Origin: Alternaria dauci
Lineage: Eukaryota > Ascomycota > Dothideomycetes > Pleosporales > Pleosporaceae
Direction: 5' to 3'
Assembly: GCF_042100115.1 (NCBI RefSeq)
Contig: NC_091274.1
Location: forward strand, 868,001-932,000
Length of the DNA stretch: 64,000 bases
The position numbers were made by a program, and so were the translations under genes. Positions 22,472 through 32,820 of this stretch are shown here, piece by piece. The notes below the pieces were generated by a model, which worked only from the letters and a program-made list of their open reading frames with translations, ran no database searches and was not told the DNA's origin. Every line of letters begins with the position of its first letter. Positions within the stretch are counted from its first letter, which is position 1.

Positions 22472-23862
22472 ATGTCGGTTGACGCGTCGAAGCTACCGCC
22501 AGCGCAATACGTGCCTGGTAGGCAGTACACTATTGAGCATACTGGTAGAATCGACAAGGTGCCATTTGTGGTATGACCTCTACCTGCTGGCGATGCATTG
22601 GCAATGCTGACATAGATCTTAGGTTACAACGGGTATTCTTTTCGGACTTGCTATTCTTTCCGTGTTAGTGCGCTTTGCGATTCGCATCTTTGGCAGCCGA
22701 AAGATAAGATGGGACGATGGCTTCGTCTTGGTGTCGTGTTTGTGTTTGATAGTCGCGTTCGTCTGCGTCCACAAGCTTCTGAACACTTTCTATCTCATTG
22801 AAGCCATGAACCAAAGGACGGCGATTCCGTTCCGAGAGGATATTCCAGCAATATTGGACACACCCAAGTGGGCTTTTATGCTCTCCACATTCAACTGGAC
22901 CTCTCTTTATCTGGTCAAGTTTGCTTTTATGTATTTCTTCCACGCCTTGACGTTGGGGTTATCAGTCAGGATTATGCGGTTCTACTGGGCCACCGTAGGC
23001 TTCCTTGTTGTTTGCTGGGTTTATGCAGTCATCAACTTTGTGGTCATCTGTCCACACTTTGGTACAGACGCAGGTCAGTTGGTGTTTGATTCTCCATCGA
23101 GGTCCAAGTTACTGACTGCTCACAGCTACGTGTGGCTTCAATCCCCGACAGCATGAGAGAAGTGTCGCGGGTAACGTTATCGTTGGTGTCCTCGACATCA
23201 TAGGCGATGTTCTCAGTACGTGATGCGGTCCAACGAAGAGAGTGACAGTACTGACTTTCCTAGTTGTGAGCATTCCCATTATAGTTGTAAACGAGTCGAT
23301 GATGTCTTTCTCCCGAAAGCTATCGATTGTGGCGTTGCTAGGCCTCTCGACAGTAATGATCATTTGCGCGTTGATCCGACTTGTCGGCTCATTGACCGAG
23401 ACGACCGAGGCAGGAAACGGAACGGCGCCGGTGTGGGCTGCGTACTGGTTCATAGTCGAATCCTGTGTCGGGCTCATTATGGCGTCTGTCATTGTTATCC
23501 GTGGAGTTTTCATCACAAACCTTGTTGATGACGACCGCCGGAAGCAGGATAGTAAGCTTCAGCAACTCGGACGTCGTTTCCTGGCCATTGTAAGGCTGTC
23601 CAGGTCCTCACGGAGTAGCAAGTCGAGTCCTCAGCGTAGCGGTGGGCTCGGTAACCAGCACAAGGACCCCAGCGCCCCAAGGATTGCTACTCAGAAACTG
23701 CAGGGAGGAACACTGAAGACGCTCAGGTCATTCTTTTCACGTGGAAGTAGGCACGACCAGACGCAAGATGACGCGCCACTATCGGTAGACACAATGCAGA
23801 GTGTTGAAGATATGGACTACCACAACATTCGCAAGGCTGAAGTAGCGAGGCACTTGCCATAG
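22472..23862 (+). CDS. Fungal rhodopsin-like (Pth11/SAT4-type) integral membrane protein
   Basis: Four exons, 22472-22570, 22623-23073, 23126-23215 and 23264-23862, joined by GT-AG introns of 48-52 nt; 412 residues. The first join allows either GTGCCA or GTATGA as donor (both phase 0); I chose GTATGA. The protein has about seven hydrophobic helices and the family hallmark RWDDGFVLVSC after helix 1, and the internal exons restore ATCGFNPRQHERSVAGNVIVG in frame (read in two parts). A ~120-residue cytosolic Ser/Arg/Lys-rich tail follows helix 7. Members are large families of membrane proteins, some acting as receptors (Pth11); no ligand or G-protein link can be read here. It is divergent from the P450. 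Confidence 0.82.
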
Positions 23863-24406
23863 CTGGTCACTTTGGAGTCAAAGGGGGAGTCTGGATGGGG
23901 GCTGGCTGTTGAAAGCGGAGGAGATGTTACTTGAAAAGTGTCAAGAATGTAGCCGTGATAGCAAGTAGCAAGTAGGCATGATGGTGGTGTTTGTTGATGA
24001 ATCCATGATTATCGCGACACAGTAGGCCTCCCAGGAGCCCGAAAAAGCGACCTTTACACTCTCGTGTTGATGAATCCAAGCATGCAGCCGGTGGTGCCCG
24101 TGGAGTATTAGGCCACCCAGAAACGCGCAGGGCCTGTGGCTTAGACGCCCCCGCCTCCCCGTCATCACGTCTCTGCTGCACCGCAACGCGTCACCACGTA
24201 GTCTCGAAACCCTGTTCCTCTATGCAACTTGCTGTCAGAACATCCGCCCTTTTTGACGCTGCAGTAGCAACTTTGCATTCAAAAGCAGCGCCATCGCGCA
24301 TTCACATTTGTCCAAACAAACGCGACAAGTCTTTGTCGTCTTGCCTTGAATTCAACGTCTCACTCACCCTCCCAATTAACCTTAGCTAGCCCAAGGCTCC
24401 TTGACC
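23863..24406. other. Intergenic upstream of LysM gene
   Basis: 544 bases: 3' side of the rhodopsin-like gene and promoter of the LysM gene. No gene supported. Confidence 0.45.
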
Positions 24407-24978
24407 ATGGGTCGCTGGACCGATATGGATAGTGTAAGTGCCCTCTCCTGTATCTGTGCAGCTCTTTCTTTTCAATGCGTCACTAACACGACTTCCAGGA
24501 TGCCGAGCGACTGCCCGACGGTTTCGAGCGCATAGGCTACGATGCCGATACCCAGACCTACACCTTCCGCGACGCATCCGGCCGTGTCTACGAGTCCGAG
24601 CCCGGCAACCGTTACGGAGAACTGCGTGCCACCGGCGAGCGCTCACAGCCAATATCCGACGAAGAGCGACTCGAGCAACACGAGGCGATGGAAAACGACA
24701 ACAAGAGCGCTGTCCGTATGCTGTTGCCATTCGCGCTGCTGGTTCTTGTTTTCTTGTTCCTTGTATTCAAGCTCGTGGACAGGAATGAGGATACACACGT
24801 CTCTGCTTGTGGGAAGGGAAGTCGTCAAGCATACATCGCCAAAGGCGATACATGTTGGGCAATTGCTGAGGCACATGGCATAAGTGTAGATGATTTCCTA
24901 AGCCTCCGTGGTAATCAAGGAGTCGACTGTGACAGGCTGAAGATAGGATGGGGCATCTGTGTGCCAACAACACGGTAA
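24407..24978 (+). CDS. Membrane-anchored LysM-domain protein
   Basis: Exon 1 (24407-24433, nine codons) and exon 2 (24499-24978) are joined in phase 0 through a 65-nt GTAAGT...CCAG intron; 168 residues. The N-terminal region (LPDGFERIGYDADTQTYTF) is WW-like, with aromatic and Gly spacing. It is followed by a single strong membrane helix (MLLPFALLVLVFLFLVFKLV, about residues 95-114). The C-terminal ~50 residues form a LysM motif (AYIAKGDTCWAIAEAHGI ... LKIGWGICVP) with paired cysteines. There is no signal peptide, so the helix probably serves as a type II anchor with LysM on the far side of the membrane. LysM domains bind chitin/GlcNAc polymers; that this one does is inference. It is conserved in architecture, unlike secreted LysM effectors. 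Confidence 0.82.
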
Positions 24979-25172
24979 CTCGCTTGTCGCGATTTGATTT
25001 GTTACTGGCCACACCCTCAACTCCTGATGCGGGGTCGAGGCGCGCGCCCCGGTGAGACTGAGGCGTAGTCGTTGCACGGGCGCTTAGTTCAATATTCAAA
25101 ACGAGATACCCCTTCCATCCTACAACTACGTTCTCAACGTCTTTGGTCGTCAACAGTCGCATCACCCCAGCC

Positions 25173-27731
25173 ATGGCAGCTGTGAGCCCAGAAGTACTCA
25201 AATCTCAGTATGAGCACTACATTCCTCGATTCTTGCTCCGTCGTTTCTCCTACCCTTCTACGGCCGTTCCCAATCATGGCAAGAGGCGGAACAGAAAACA
25301 AAGAGTCGAAGATGTGGTTGCCGCGGTTGACCTGGGTCACGATATTCCCAAATTTGTTGAATTACCGGTAGCACGAATCTTTGGACAATTTGACATGTAC
25401 AAGGACGACTCGAAATTCAGTAGCAAAGCCCAGAATCGAATCGAGGCCAAGTTATGCCTTATTGAAGGGCAGGCAAGTCGTATCATCGCCAAAGTTGCAG
25501 ACGCGCACAAAGCGGCCAAGGACGGAGTCACGCTCTCACGCCACGACAAAGATCTTTTGCGCAAATACATCTTCGTGATGAAGTACCGCAGTCCCATCTT
25601 CTTCAAACGCTTCAATCATCAGAGAGCAGACGATTATGATTCGAGCGATCGGGCATTATTTCTCGAGTACATGCAAGAACGCGGCTTCCGGCGTCCGCTC
25701 GATGTCTGGTTCGACAATCTTGAGAAGATTATCGATAAGCCTATGGATCCTGCCGGTAAATGGACTGAAGATCTCTCAGGAGAAATCTACCCAGCGGACG
25801 CTGAGTGGGTTAAGATCAATATCAGATCGATGTACCTGTCCTTTGTCACTTCATCGGATGCTAACCAAGAGTTTCTCCTTACAAACAATGCGTTTGGCAT
25901 CCACGAAGGGCCCGTCGACTGCCTCATCAACCCTGCCACGGGTGAACAGACAATAACTGCTTATACCGAGTTTCATGTGATCAGCGTCGTTTCTCCGCAT
26001 CTAGTCATGATCTTGCGCCATAGTCTTCTCCCGGAACCTCTGGAAGACCAGCGTGACGAAATTCGCAATAATAAGAGATGGATGTTGGCAGCCTGTATGC
26101 AGGCGCACAGTCAACCGGGAAACGCCATGTCCTTGCTCCACGACTTACCAATAGCGAAAGCTCGTAACTCTTACACTGTGATCCAAGACGGCCGGCTCGA
26201 ATTGGCTGAATGCGCAGACATGGTGCCTAAAGCGAGAGACACATTCTATTTCACTTTCTTCCGCCTAGAGAGCAGACATGTGCAGACCATCAACCTCGTT
26301 ATGCTGGACCAAGTCCATCACAGCTCGCACATCGTATACAAGTCAACTTTCGCATTGCGCGCGGCTCTGGACTTCTATCTGGATTTTCCGACCCGGACTA
26401 GAGGAGCCTACAGTCTGAAGACGATAAGTGATCGACCCGATGACCCAATGCTACTTTCATTACGAAGGTTGGAAACGATTGCGCATTCGCTGGGCTCGTC
26501 TGTCAAAGCCAAGTACCACATCGATCCGCTTGGTGAAGTCAACGAAAGACTGCCTCTCGAGTACGCGGTAGCCCAGATATTGAAAACAATAGATAAAGAT
26601 TTCCCAACAGTCAGTCTCTCCGCGCTGCCTGCAATCATCATGAGCGAGGTAGTGAACATGCTCGAGGTGTCTATTCAACCGATGAAAACGCTTGACCTGA
26701 TGGCGATGGCCGATAAACGACGCTGCTTCCCAGACCAGATCTTTCGAGCGGTTCACAAGGCAGACACCAGGAGGCTTAGTACGCGCAACAAAGGAATTCT
26801 TCACGTCGATTTGCCGACGTGGAGAAGCAAATGGGATGAGCTTGTCAAGCAAGGCCAGGAAATGGAGTCTGCAGAGATCAATCGCAATATTAAGCGCTTT
26901 GAAAGCATACGGAGTTACCTTGATCAAATCTCTGTCAGAGAATCTCCTGAACTTTTCGCTGCTACAGAGCGAGCACAATCTTTCAACAAAATTGTTCCGC
27001 AAGTGTTGGAAACGGCAGACACCGGCTTTCTAGGCGAAAGCCTAGCTAACGATGTCTTAGCATTGCCGATGACCATTATGATTGAGGTCGTTGTAAAGCA
27101 AGAGATGGATGTCATGTCGACCCAGGCGCTTAACATGATTCTCATAGCCGATGGCCGGCCCTGCTTCCCAGACATGGTTTACTCAGGGGTCCTAAAGGCG
27201 CACATCAAAGATTGTAGTGAGCGCGTCAAGAGACTTGTCAAGATCGATTTGATGATCTGGAGAAGTGGATGGGAATGGCTTGTCAAGATGGCTTTGGAGA
27301 AACCGGGCGCCACACTCGACGAAACTGTTGCTGGCATGCGGGAAGTCTTACGTCGACTTCCTCCCAGTAGCTTGCCCTCACCGGATTCTTTCCCAGCTCT
27401 AGCGTCAGCTGTGTCTCGGAATACAACACAGACTCCAAGGGAGTCTCCTGTACGACGTCCGAGATCGTACAACGCCACTAAAGGCGCTCCTGAACATCCT
27501 AGGACGGGACGATTTGAATCGTTCCTTAAACCCGTCCGTATCATTCAAGAGAACGGACACGTGTTCGAAGATGCTCTACGTGTCTTTTCCCTCATCGCAC
27601 TTGTCCTTTCCTTCATGGCTCTCATATGTTTCTGTCTCGTTGTTCTTGCACAGACGCTCTTTAGCCTTACAAGGTTTCTCGTTGTCCTAACATGGAATTT
27701 CGCTGTTCTTGTATGGCGCATTGCCCTCTAA
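25173..27731 (+). CDS. DUF4238-like protein with internal repeat and C-terminal membrane segment
   Basis: Single-exon gene, 852 residues from the ATG at 25173. The first ~330 residues resemble DUF4238, whose start motif is seen as YEHYIPRFLLRRFSYP; the domain has no known activity. Residues ~465-570 and ~606-715 form an imperfect duplication: both contain an ALPxxIM-EVV stretch, AD-R-CFPD, a KA...S-R-K segment, and DLxxWRSxWxxLVK. A Pro/Ser/Arg-rich linker follows, then two to three hydrophobic helices at the extreme C-terminus (LIALVLSFMALICFCLVVLA and the next). It may be tail-anchored. Neighbours give no functional hint. Family name is moderately sure; the repeat is directly visible. Confidence 0.78.
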   Translation: MAAVSPEVLKSQYEHYIPRFLLRRFSYPSTAVPNHGKRRNRKQRVEDVVAAVDLGHDIPKFVELPVARIFGQFDMYKDDSKFSSKAQNRIEAKLCLIEGQASRIIAKVADAHKAAKDGVTLSRHDKDLLRKYIFVMKYRSPIFFKRFNHQRADDYDSSDRALFLEYMQERGFRRPLDVWFDNLEKIIDKPMDPAGKWTEDLSGEIYPADAEWVKINIRSMYLSFVTSSDANQEFLLTNNAFGIHEGPVDCLINPATGEQTITAYTEFHVISVVSPHLVMILRHSLLPEPLEDQRDEIRNNKRWMLAACMQAHSQPGNAMSLLHDLPIAKARNSYTVIQDGRLELAECADMVPKARDTFYFTFFRLESRHVQTINLVMLDQVHHSSHIVYKSTFALRAALDFYLDFPTRTRGAYSLKTISDRPDDPMLLSLRRLETIAHSLGSSVKAKYHIDPLGEVNERLPLEYAVAQILKTIDKDFPTVSLSALPAIIMSEVVNMLEVSIQPMKTLDLMAMADKRRCFPDQIFRAVHKADTRRLSTRNKGILHVDLPTWRSKWDELVKQGQEMESAEINRNIKRFESIRSYLDQISVRESPELFAATERAQSFNKIVPQVLETADTGFLGESLANDVLALPMTIMIEVVVKQEMDVMSTQALNMILIADGRPCFPDMVYSGVLKAHIKDCSERVKRLVKIDLMIWRSGWEWLVKMALEKPGATLDETVAGMREVLRRLPPSSLPSPDSFPALASAVSRNTTQTPRESPVRRPRSYNATKGAPEHPRTGRFESFLKPVRIIQENGHVFEDALRVFSLIALVLSFMALICFCLVVLAQTLFSLTRFLVVLTWNFAVLVWRIAL

Positions 27732-28036
27732 GGATGGAGCATCTTTGGATAAATTCGATAAAACAGTGCTGCCATGTTGACATCAACTCATTCTGCAGTA
27801 GACCACGATTTTTGAACTTCAGAATGGATATTTGCCTTCTTGGTCTTGCTCTTACGACCAGTAGGAACTATACTGTTACAAAGCCAAAGCGCGCGTCTAT
27901 GCTACAAAGACACCTTGCGCATGCTCGTCTAGAGTGGAATGAAACCCATTGAATCATCGCCAAACCCCTCCTCCATGTCATGACATGCCATAATGCACCC
28001 AAAAGAGAAATTGATATAAGCTACATCTTCAGCACC
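27732..28036. other. Intergenic between convergent genes
   Basis: 305 bases between the 3' ends of the DUF4238 gene and the m-AAA protease gene. Nothing recognisable beyond 3' regions. Confidence 0.45.
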
Positions 28037-30721
28037 TCACCTCTTGGTATCCAGATCCTTGAATGTGGCTGGGCTGGGAGGTATTAAAGGCCCCTTGACA
28101 CCATCGCCCGCAGGCTCTACGTATCCCGGTGCCTTGCCGTACTCGCCGGAAAAGTACTTGTGGAAATCTTGGCTGTCTTCGTAAGGTCGGGGTCCGAGCA
28201 ACCTGATCATATCCTCGCGGCCAAGCATCTCCTTCTTGAGTAGCTCCTCGGCTACAAGACCCACTTCGTGCTTCTTCTCTGTGAGGAGATCCTTGCATTG
28301 CTTGTAGGCCTCATCGACGATGCGCTTGACTTCCATGTCGATGTTCTTGGCTGTATCTTCGGAGAAGGGCTTGGTGAGTTGCTGGCCCTCGCCGTCTTCG
28401 AAGTAGATGTATCCGATCTTCTTGCTCATGCCCCATTTGCTGACCATGGCCGTGGCCATTTGCGTGACCTTGCGGAAGTCGTCGGATGCACCAGAGGTGA
28501 CGGTGTCGAAATGTAGCTCTTCAGATACACGTCCACCGAGCGTCATGGCCATACGGTCCATGAGCTGGTTCACATTCATGAGGTATGTGTCGCCGTTGGG
28601 CAGGTACTGAGCGTAACCAAGAGCACCTTGACCACGGGGAATGATGGACACCTTGAGAAGGGGGTCTGCCCACTTGAAGTACCAACCGCAGATGGCATGG
28701 CCGGCCTCGTGGTAGGCAACGGTCTTCTTCTCTTCGGGCTTCAGGACGAGTGACTTCTTCTCGAGACCACCAATGACACGCTCGATGGCTTGCTCGAAGT
28801 GTACCATGGCGACAGTCTCAGCATTGGCGCGAGCGGCTGCGGCTTGTTAGTAGATGTACGATTGAGGGGAACATTACTACATACCAATCAAAGCAGCTTC
28901 GTTGACACAGTTGGCAATATCAGCACCAGAGAAGCCTGGTGTCAAAGCTGCCAATCTGCCCTTCAAAAACTCCATATCTTCGTTGGTGATGATCTTCTTC
29001 AAGTGCACTCCGAAGATTTGTGCTCGACCATCCATGGTAGGCTTGTCGATGTTGATATGTCTGTCGAAACGGCCAGGTCTCATGAGGGCCTTGTCCAGAA
29101 CATCGGGTCGGTTAGTACCAGCCAATACGACAACCTGCTCAGTGGTGTTGAATCCGTCCATCTCTGTCAGGATCTGGTTAAGAGTAGCCTCTCGCTCATC
29201 GTTGCCACCACCAAAGTTCTGCTTGGATCGGGCACGACCGATAGCGTCTATCTCGTCAATGAAGATGATGCAGGGTGTGCTCTTGCGCGCATTGGCGAAC
29301 AAGTCTCGGACTCGCGATGCACCAACACCGACGAACATCTCGACGAACTCAGAACCACTGACACTGAAGAAAGGAACGCCTGACTCTCCCGCAGTGGCCT
29401 TGGCAAGAAGAGTCTTACCAGTACCCGGGGATCCAGATAGAATAGCACCGCGAGGGATCTTCGCACCGAGCTTCTGGAATCGGCTGGGGTCCTTGAGGAA
29501 AGAGACAAACTCCATGATCTCTTGCTTGGCTTCGTCCATACCAGCGACATCTGAGAACTTGACCTTGACATCCGTCTCGTGGTTGAACTTCTTGGCGCGA
29601 CTCTTACCCATGCCGAAGACGCCGCCACCTCCGCCAGCGCCGCCTCCCGCACGTCTTGTGAAGTAGAAGAGTGAACCGAGGAGGAGGATAGTGGGACCGA
29701 AGGACAAGAAGGTGCCGAACCAGGAGATCTCGTTGGAGTATGCTACAGGTATGCGCTCGGAGCTAGGGATGCCGAGCTCGTACTGTGCATCGTCCATCTT
29801 GCGCTCAAAGGCCTCGACGGATCCAATAGTGAAGTAGTAGTAGAATTTTTGGTTGACGGATGGCGAGTCGGGGTACATGCCAGCGACGGCCTCACGGTGC
29901 AGGTGGACCTTGGCCCTGTTGCCGTTCAGGATGACAATCTTCTCGACCAGACCCTTGTCCAGGAAGGTTGTTCGGAACTCCTGCCATGTTATCTCCTTGG
30001 AGTTCTCGCCCGGGAAGATGGTCTTGTATGTGATGTATGCGAGAAAGGCGCTGATGAGAATCGTGTTGGTGTCCATTCCGCCGCCGAACATGGGCCCGAC
30101 CGGCCCGCCAGTTCCGCCAGCACCACCCTTGGAGCCCTTGCCTGTGCCTGGGCCTGGGTCGTGTGCGCCCGACTTCTGGTGGGGTTCCTGAGAGCCGTCT
30201 TCTTTGAACTTCTGCTGATCAGCCGCCTTGCGGGCCATGTTGGTTGTTAACCGCGAGATCTTGGCCGCGGTGGCCAGATCCAGCTTCTCTCCCCTCTCCA
30301 GCTTGTCCATCTCCTGGCGTAGCTCTGGCGGTATTCCGGTGCGCTTAATCTCCTCCATAGCTTCCTTGATGTGATGCTTCTGTGACTTAGGGACGCCCAT
30401 TGATACGAACGAGACTAGTTGGTCCAGCATCTTCTCCTCTTCCGGTGTAAGCTTGGACATCTGAGCCTCTCCTTCCTTGTTTGCAGAACCAGTAGGCTCA
30501 GACTTGTCTGCCTGGCCATCCTTCTTGGCTGCCCCGTCATCCCTCTTGTTCTTGGGCTCTTCGGGCGGGCCGGTCGCGAATCTTCGCGCCCGTTGCTGGG
30601 TATATATACATTGTGGTATTGGTGCTCGTGTGCGTAATGTGCGTGGTGCCCTCGTGGCAGCGTTGAGGCAGGGTCGGGAAAGCCGCGCGAGGTTGCCTGA
30701 GCGGCGGAGGAGCGTCGACAT
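28037..30721 (-). CDS. AFG3: Mitochondrial m-AAA protease subunit (Afg3/Yta12 family)
   Basis: Inner-membrane ATP-dependent metalloprotease that degrades or processes matrix-side membrane proteins. Exon 1 is 30721-28885 and exon 2 is 28836-28037; the intron (48 nt, GTATGT...GCAG, with CTAAC branch) joins [17 protein letters not shown] in phase 1; 878 residues. The N-terminus is an Arg-rich presequence. Next come two membrane segments flanking the FtsH-ext region, a Gly-rich linker, then AAA motifs: Walker A GSPGTGKT, Walker B IIFIDEID, and the SRH around [19 protein letters not shown]. The protease part has HEAGHA, the zinc-binding HEXXH. An in-frame ATG at 30766 would add 15 residues. The sequence is closer to Afg3 than Yta12 as I remember them, but the paralogue call is tentative. 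Confidence 0.92.
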
Positions 30722-31313
30722 GGCGGCGGCACAGATGTGGCGGGTGTGCGAAGTGGGGTATAACAATGGAGTTGGGTATATTACAGATAAGTAGAGTGAG
30801 AGTAAGACCGCGCCTGTTCAGACTGCCTCGGGCTGGCAGTAGGAGGATGTCGTGTGGCGGGCGCGCTTCGATGGCGAAAGCTAGGATATGACAGAATCAT
30901 CGAAGTTCCACCATGCCACCGACACCGACACGCCGACCTTACTAAGCGGGGTGTGCTAGAGCCTGGGCCTGGAATCCGACTCGAGCAATCCTTCCTCTAT
31001 TGAGCCTCACCTCTTCATCTTAATGAATTGCAGAGCCATGCATTGACCATCGATGCCGTTTGCTTTTCGAAGATTGGTCTCAAGCCGCCAAACATGACCA
31101 GTCGTACCCAGACATCTCCATCGAGACACTGCACCGATCCACTAGTTCCATCGTCTTGTGCCCGGCCAGCTATCACATCACTCCGGGGTCGTCAGCCCGC
31201 ATCAATAGCGTAGTACCGCACCAGCTTTGTTCTTTTGCACCACCATATATCTGAATAGATGAGGCTCCCCAACTGCTAGCAACCCCAACATCATAACATA
31301 TCGTGTCGCGACA
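30722..31313. promoter_or_regulatory. Divergent intergenic region, m-AAA protease and secreted protein
   Basis: 592 bases between divergent starts. An ATATAT run near 31244-31249 lies about 65 bases before the plus-strand ATG and could be its TATA box. Confidence 0.4.
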
Positions 31314-31897
31314 ATGCATCACTCTGCATCCGTCTTCGCCGTGCTCTCTCTGTCCAGCCTTGTAACTGCCCAAACATGCGATACATCAAACAACAACACC
31401 TACCTTACAGCTCCTGCACTAGTTACTACACGCCAAAACACCTCCACCATACAGTGTTGGCGTCTGAAATCCCCTTTCTTGGTATCTACTACAGCGGGCA
31501 TCGCAGGAAGCCGTGTAGTGACCCTAGGCAATGTGACGAATCTAAGCTATGTTGTTCAGCCGCCACGCTTCCAAGGTGGATTGCACAACGCTCCTGTGCC
31601 GCAGTGAGTTAGACCTCCCCAGTGCACTAGTTTGCGCTGATGACGCCAAGGATCGTGCAGTTGCTAGCTGGACTCGCGCACATCACACTGCCCCAGGACC
31701 CGTCTCGGGAGCTGCGGTTATACGGAGGCAAAGGCGGTCTGCTGTTCGCTGCCGACCTGACGGGTGAGGGACATGTCACGACGTATCCGAGCGACCAGGA
31801 GACAGTCACTATTACTGCGCCTTTCGAGGGCGGCGTAATCCCCGAGTATGAGGTGATCAACCAAGGGCCGTGTACCGGGCGACAGACTTTCATCTAG
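31314..31897 (+). CDS. Secreted protein of unknown family
   Basis: Exons 31314-31603 and 31651-31897 are joined by a 47-nt GTGAGT...CAAG intron in phase 2; 178 residues. A signal peptide (MHHSASVFAVLSLSSLVTA) is evident. The mature protein is rich in Thr, Asn and Val, with N-glycosylation sequons (NNT, NTS, NVT, NLS) and three Cys (near residues 22, 48 and 171). The pattern of short hydrophobic strands, Gly turns and LYGGKGGLLFAADLT, EGHVTTYPS suggests a beta-rich, cupin-like fold, but I do not recognise the family. It is divergent from the m-AAA gene and converges on QCR8. Secretion is well supported; function is unknown. Confidence 0.78.
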
Positions 31898-32050
31898 TAG
31901 ACTGAAATGCGACATGGGTGGAGAGGAAGGTGCATGTTGGTTGTACAGTCTATTCGTTGGCTTGATGCAAAGAGAATTGTCGTGTTCCGCTTCCTTCCTC
32001 CGGCGCCTCTTACTATACACCCACCCTCGTCTCTCTTCTTCTCCGCTCGC

Positions 32051-32565
32051 TTACTCCTCGTCGGCGAACATGGCGCGGCCAGTCTTGGAGTTGAGGAACT
32101 CGTTCCTGTTACTATTGTTAGCCTGCTGTCCCATGCACCGATGCCTGCCATGTCTCTGCTATTCTCATCAATGTCCGTCCACTCACCTCTCGATAGCCCA
32201 CTGCATGGTGCCGTATGCGATAGCCAGAGGTGGGATAAAGTAGAGGACCTGGTTCTTCGAGCGGCGCACGACGTTCCAGAAGCCCTTGCCGATGAAGGTG
32301 GCCATGGGGCGCTGACGGTTGGGGCTCAGTGCGTAGGTGACGACGCCCTTTCCGGGTCGGCCACCGCCCTCGTAGGGGTTGCCCCATGAGCCAATGTGCC
32401 ATCTATGCCATTGTCAGCATGTTCCCTCTGCTACTCCGATGGTTGTGCGCTGGAAGGTGGTTCGAGGAGCGGATTCTTTGCGGGGTGGCTGCGGTCGCGT
32501 GCAACGGGATTGCGGACATACGTGGTCTTGGTCTTTGCGTGGATGTCAGAAGGTCCGAGAGCCAT
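32051..32565 (-). CDS. QCR8: Cytochrome b-c1 complex subunit 8 (Qcr8)
   Basis: Small single-helix subunit of respiratory complex III, next to cytochrome b. Exons 32565-32522, 32402-32187 and 32105-32051 are joined by introns of 119 and 81 nt (phases 2 and 2); 104 residues. Family landmarks are present: WHIGSWGNPYEGGGRPGKG, VVTYALSPNRQRP, the helix QVLYFIPPLAIAYGTMQW and the end NEFLNSKTGR. Splicing is needed because exon 1 holds only 14 codons. At the last acceptor, CAG at 32106-32108 was preferred over an upstream TAG that would insert two residues (Ser-Asn) not usual in the family. Confidence 0.93.
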
Positions 32566-32820
32566 TGTGACGATGTGAGTGGTGGTTGTGGAGGTGCAAT
32601 GCGTGGGCGGCGGCGTTGACGTTCCTGTCAGAAAGCTGCGAGCGGTGCTGCTATGCCAAGCCTTTTCCCGTTAGCTGAAATAGGCAAGGCGCCGCAAGAG
32701 TGAATACCGCAAATGTGATTGGCCTAGATACAAAGCACTCCTGCACATCACGGGATTCCAAGTCATCGCAAAGAATCTTATCGTCTCAGATAGAATCATT
32801 TCTCTGCGACTGACCAACAC

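Noticed and set aside
20154..23862. Secondary-metabolite cluster around the P450
   Set aside because: No backbone synthase, transporter or tailoring partner close by; a P450 next to a membrane protein is not enough.
32106..32113. Alternative upstream acceptor in QCR8
   Set aside because: Would insert Ser-Asn before the conserved RNEFLNSK segment; the downstream CAG fits the family.
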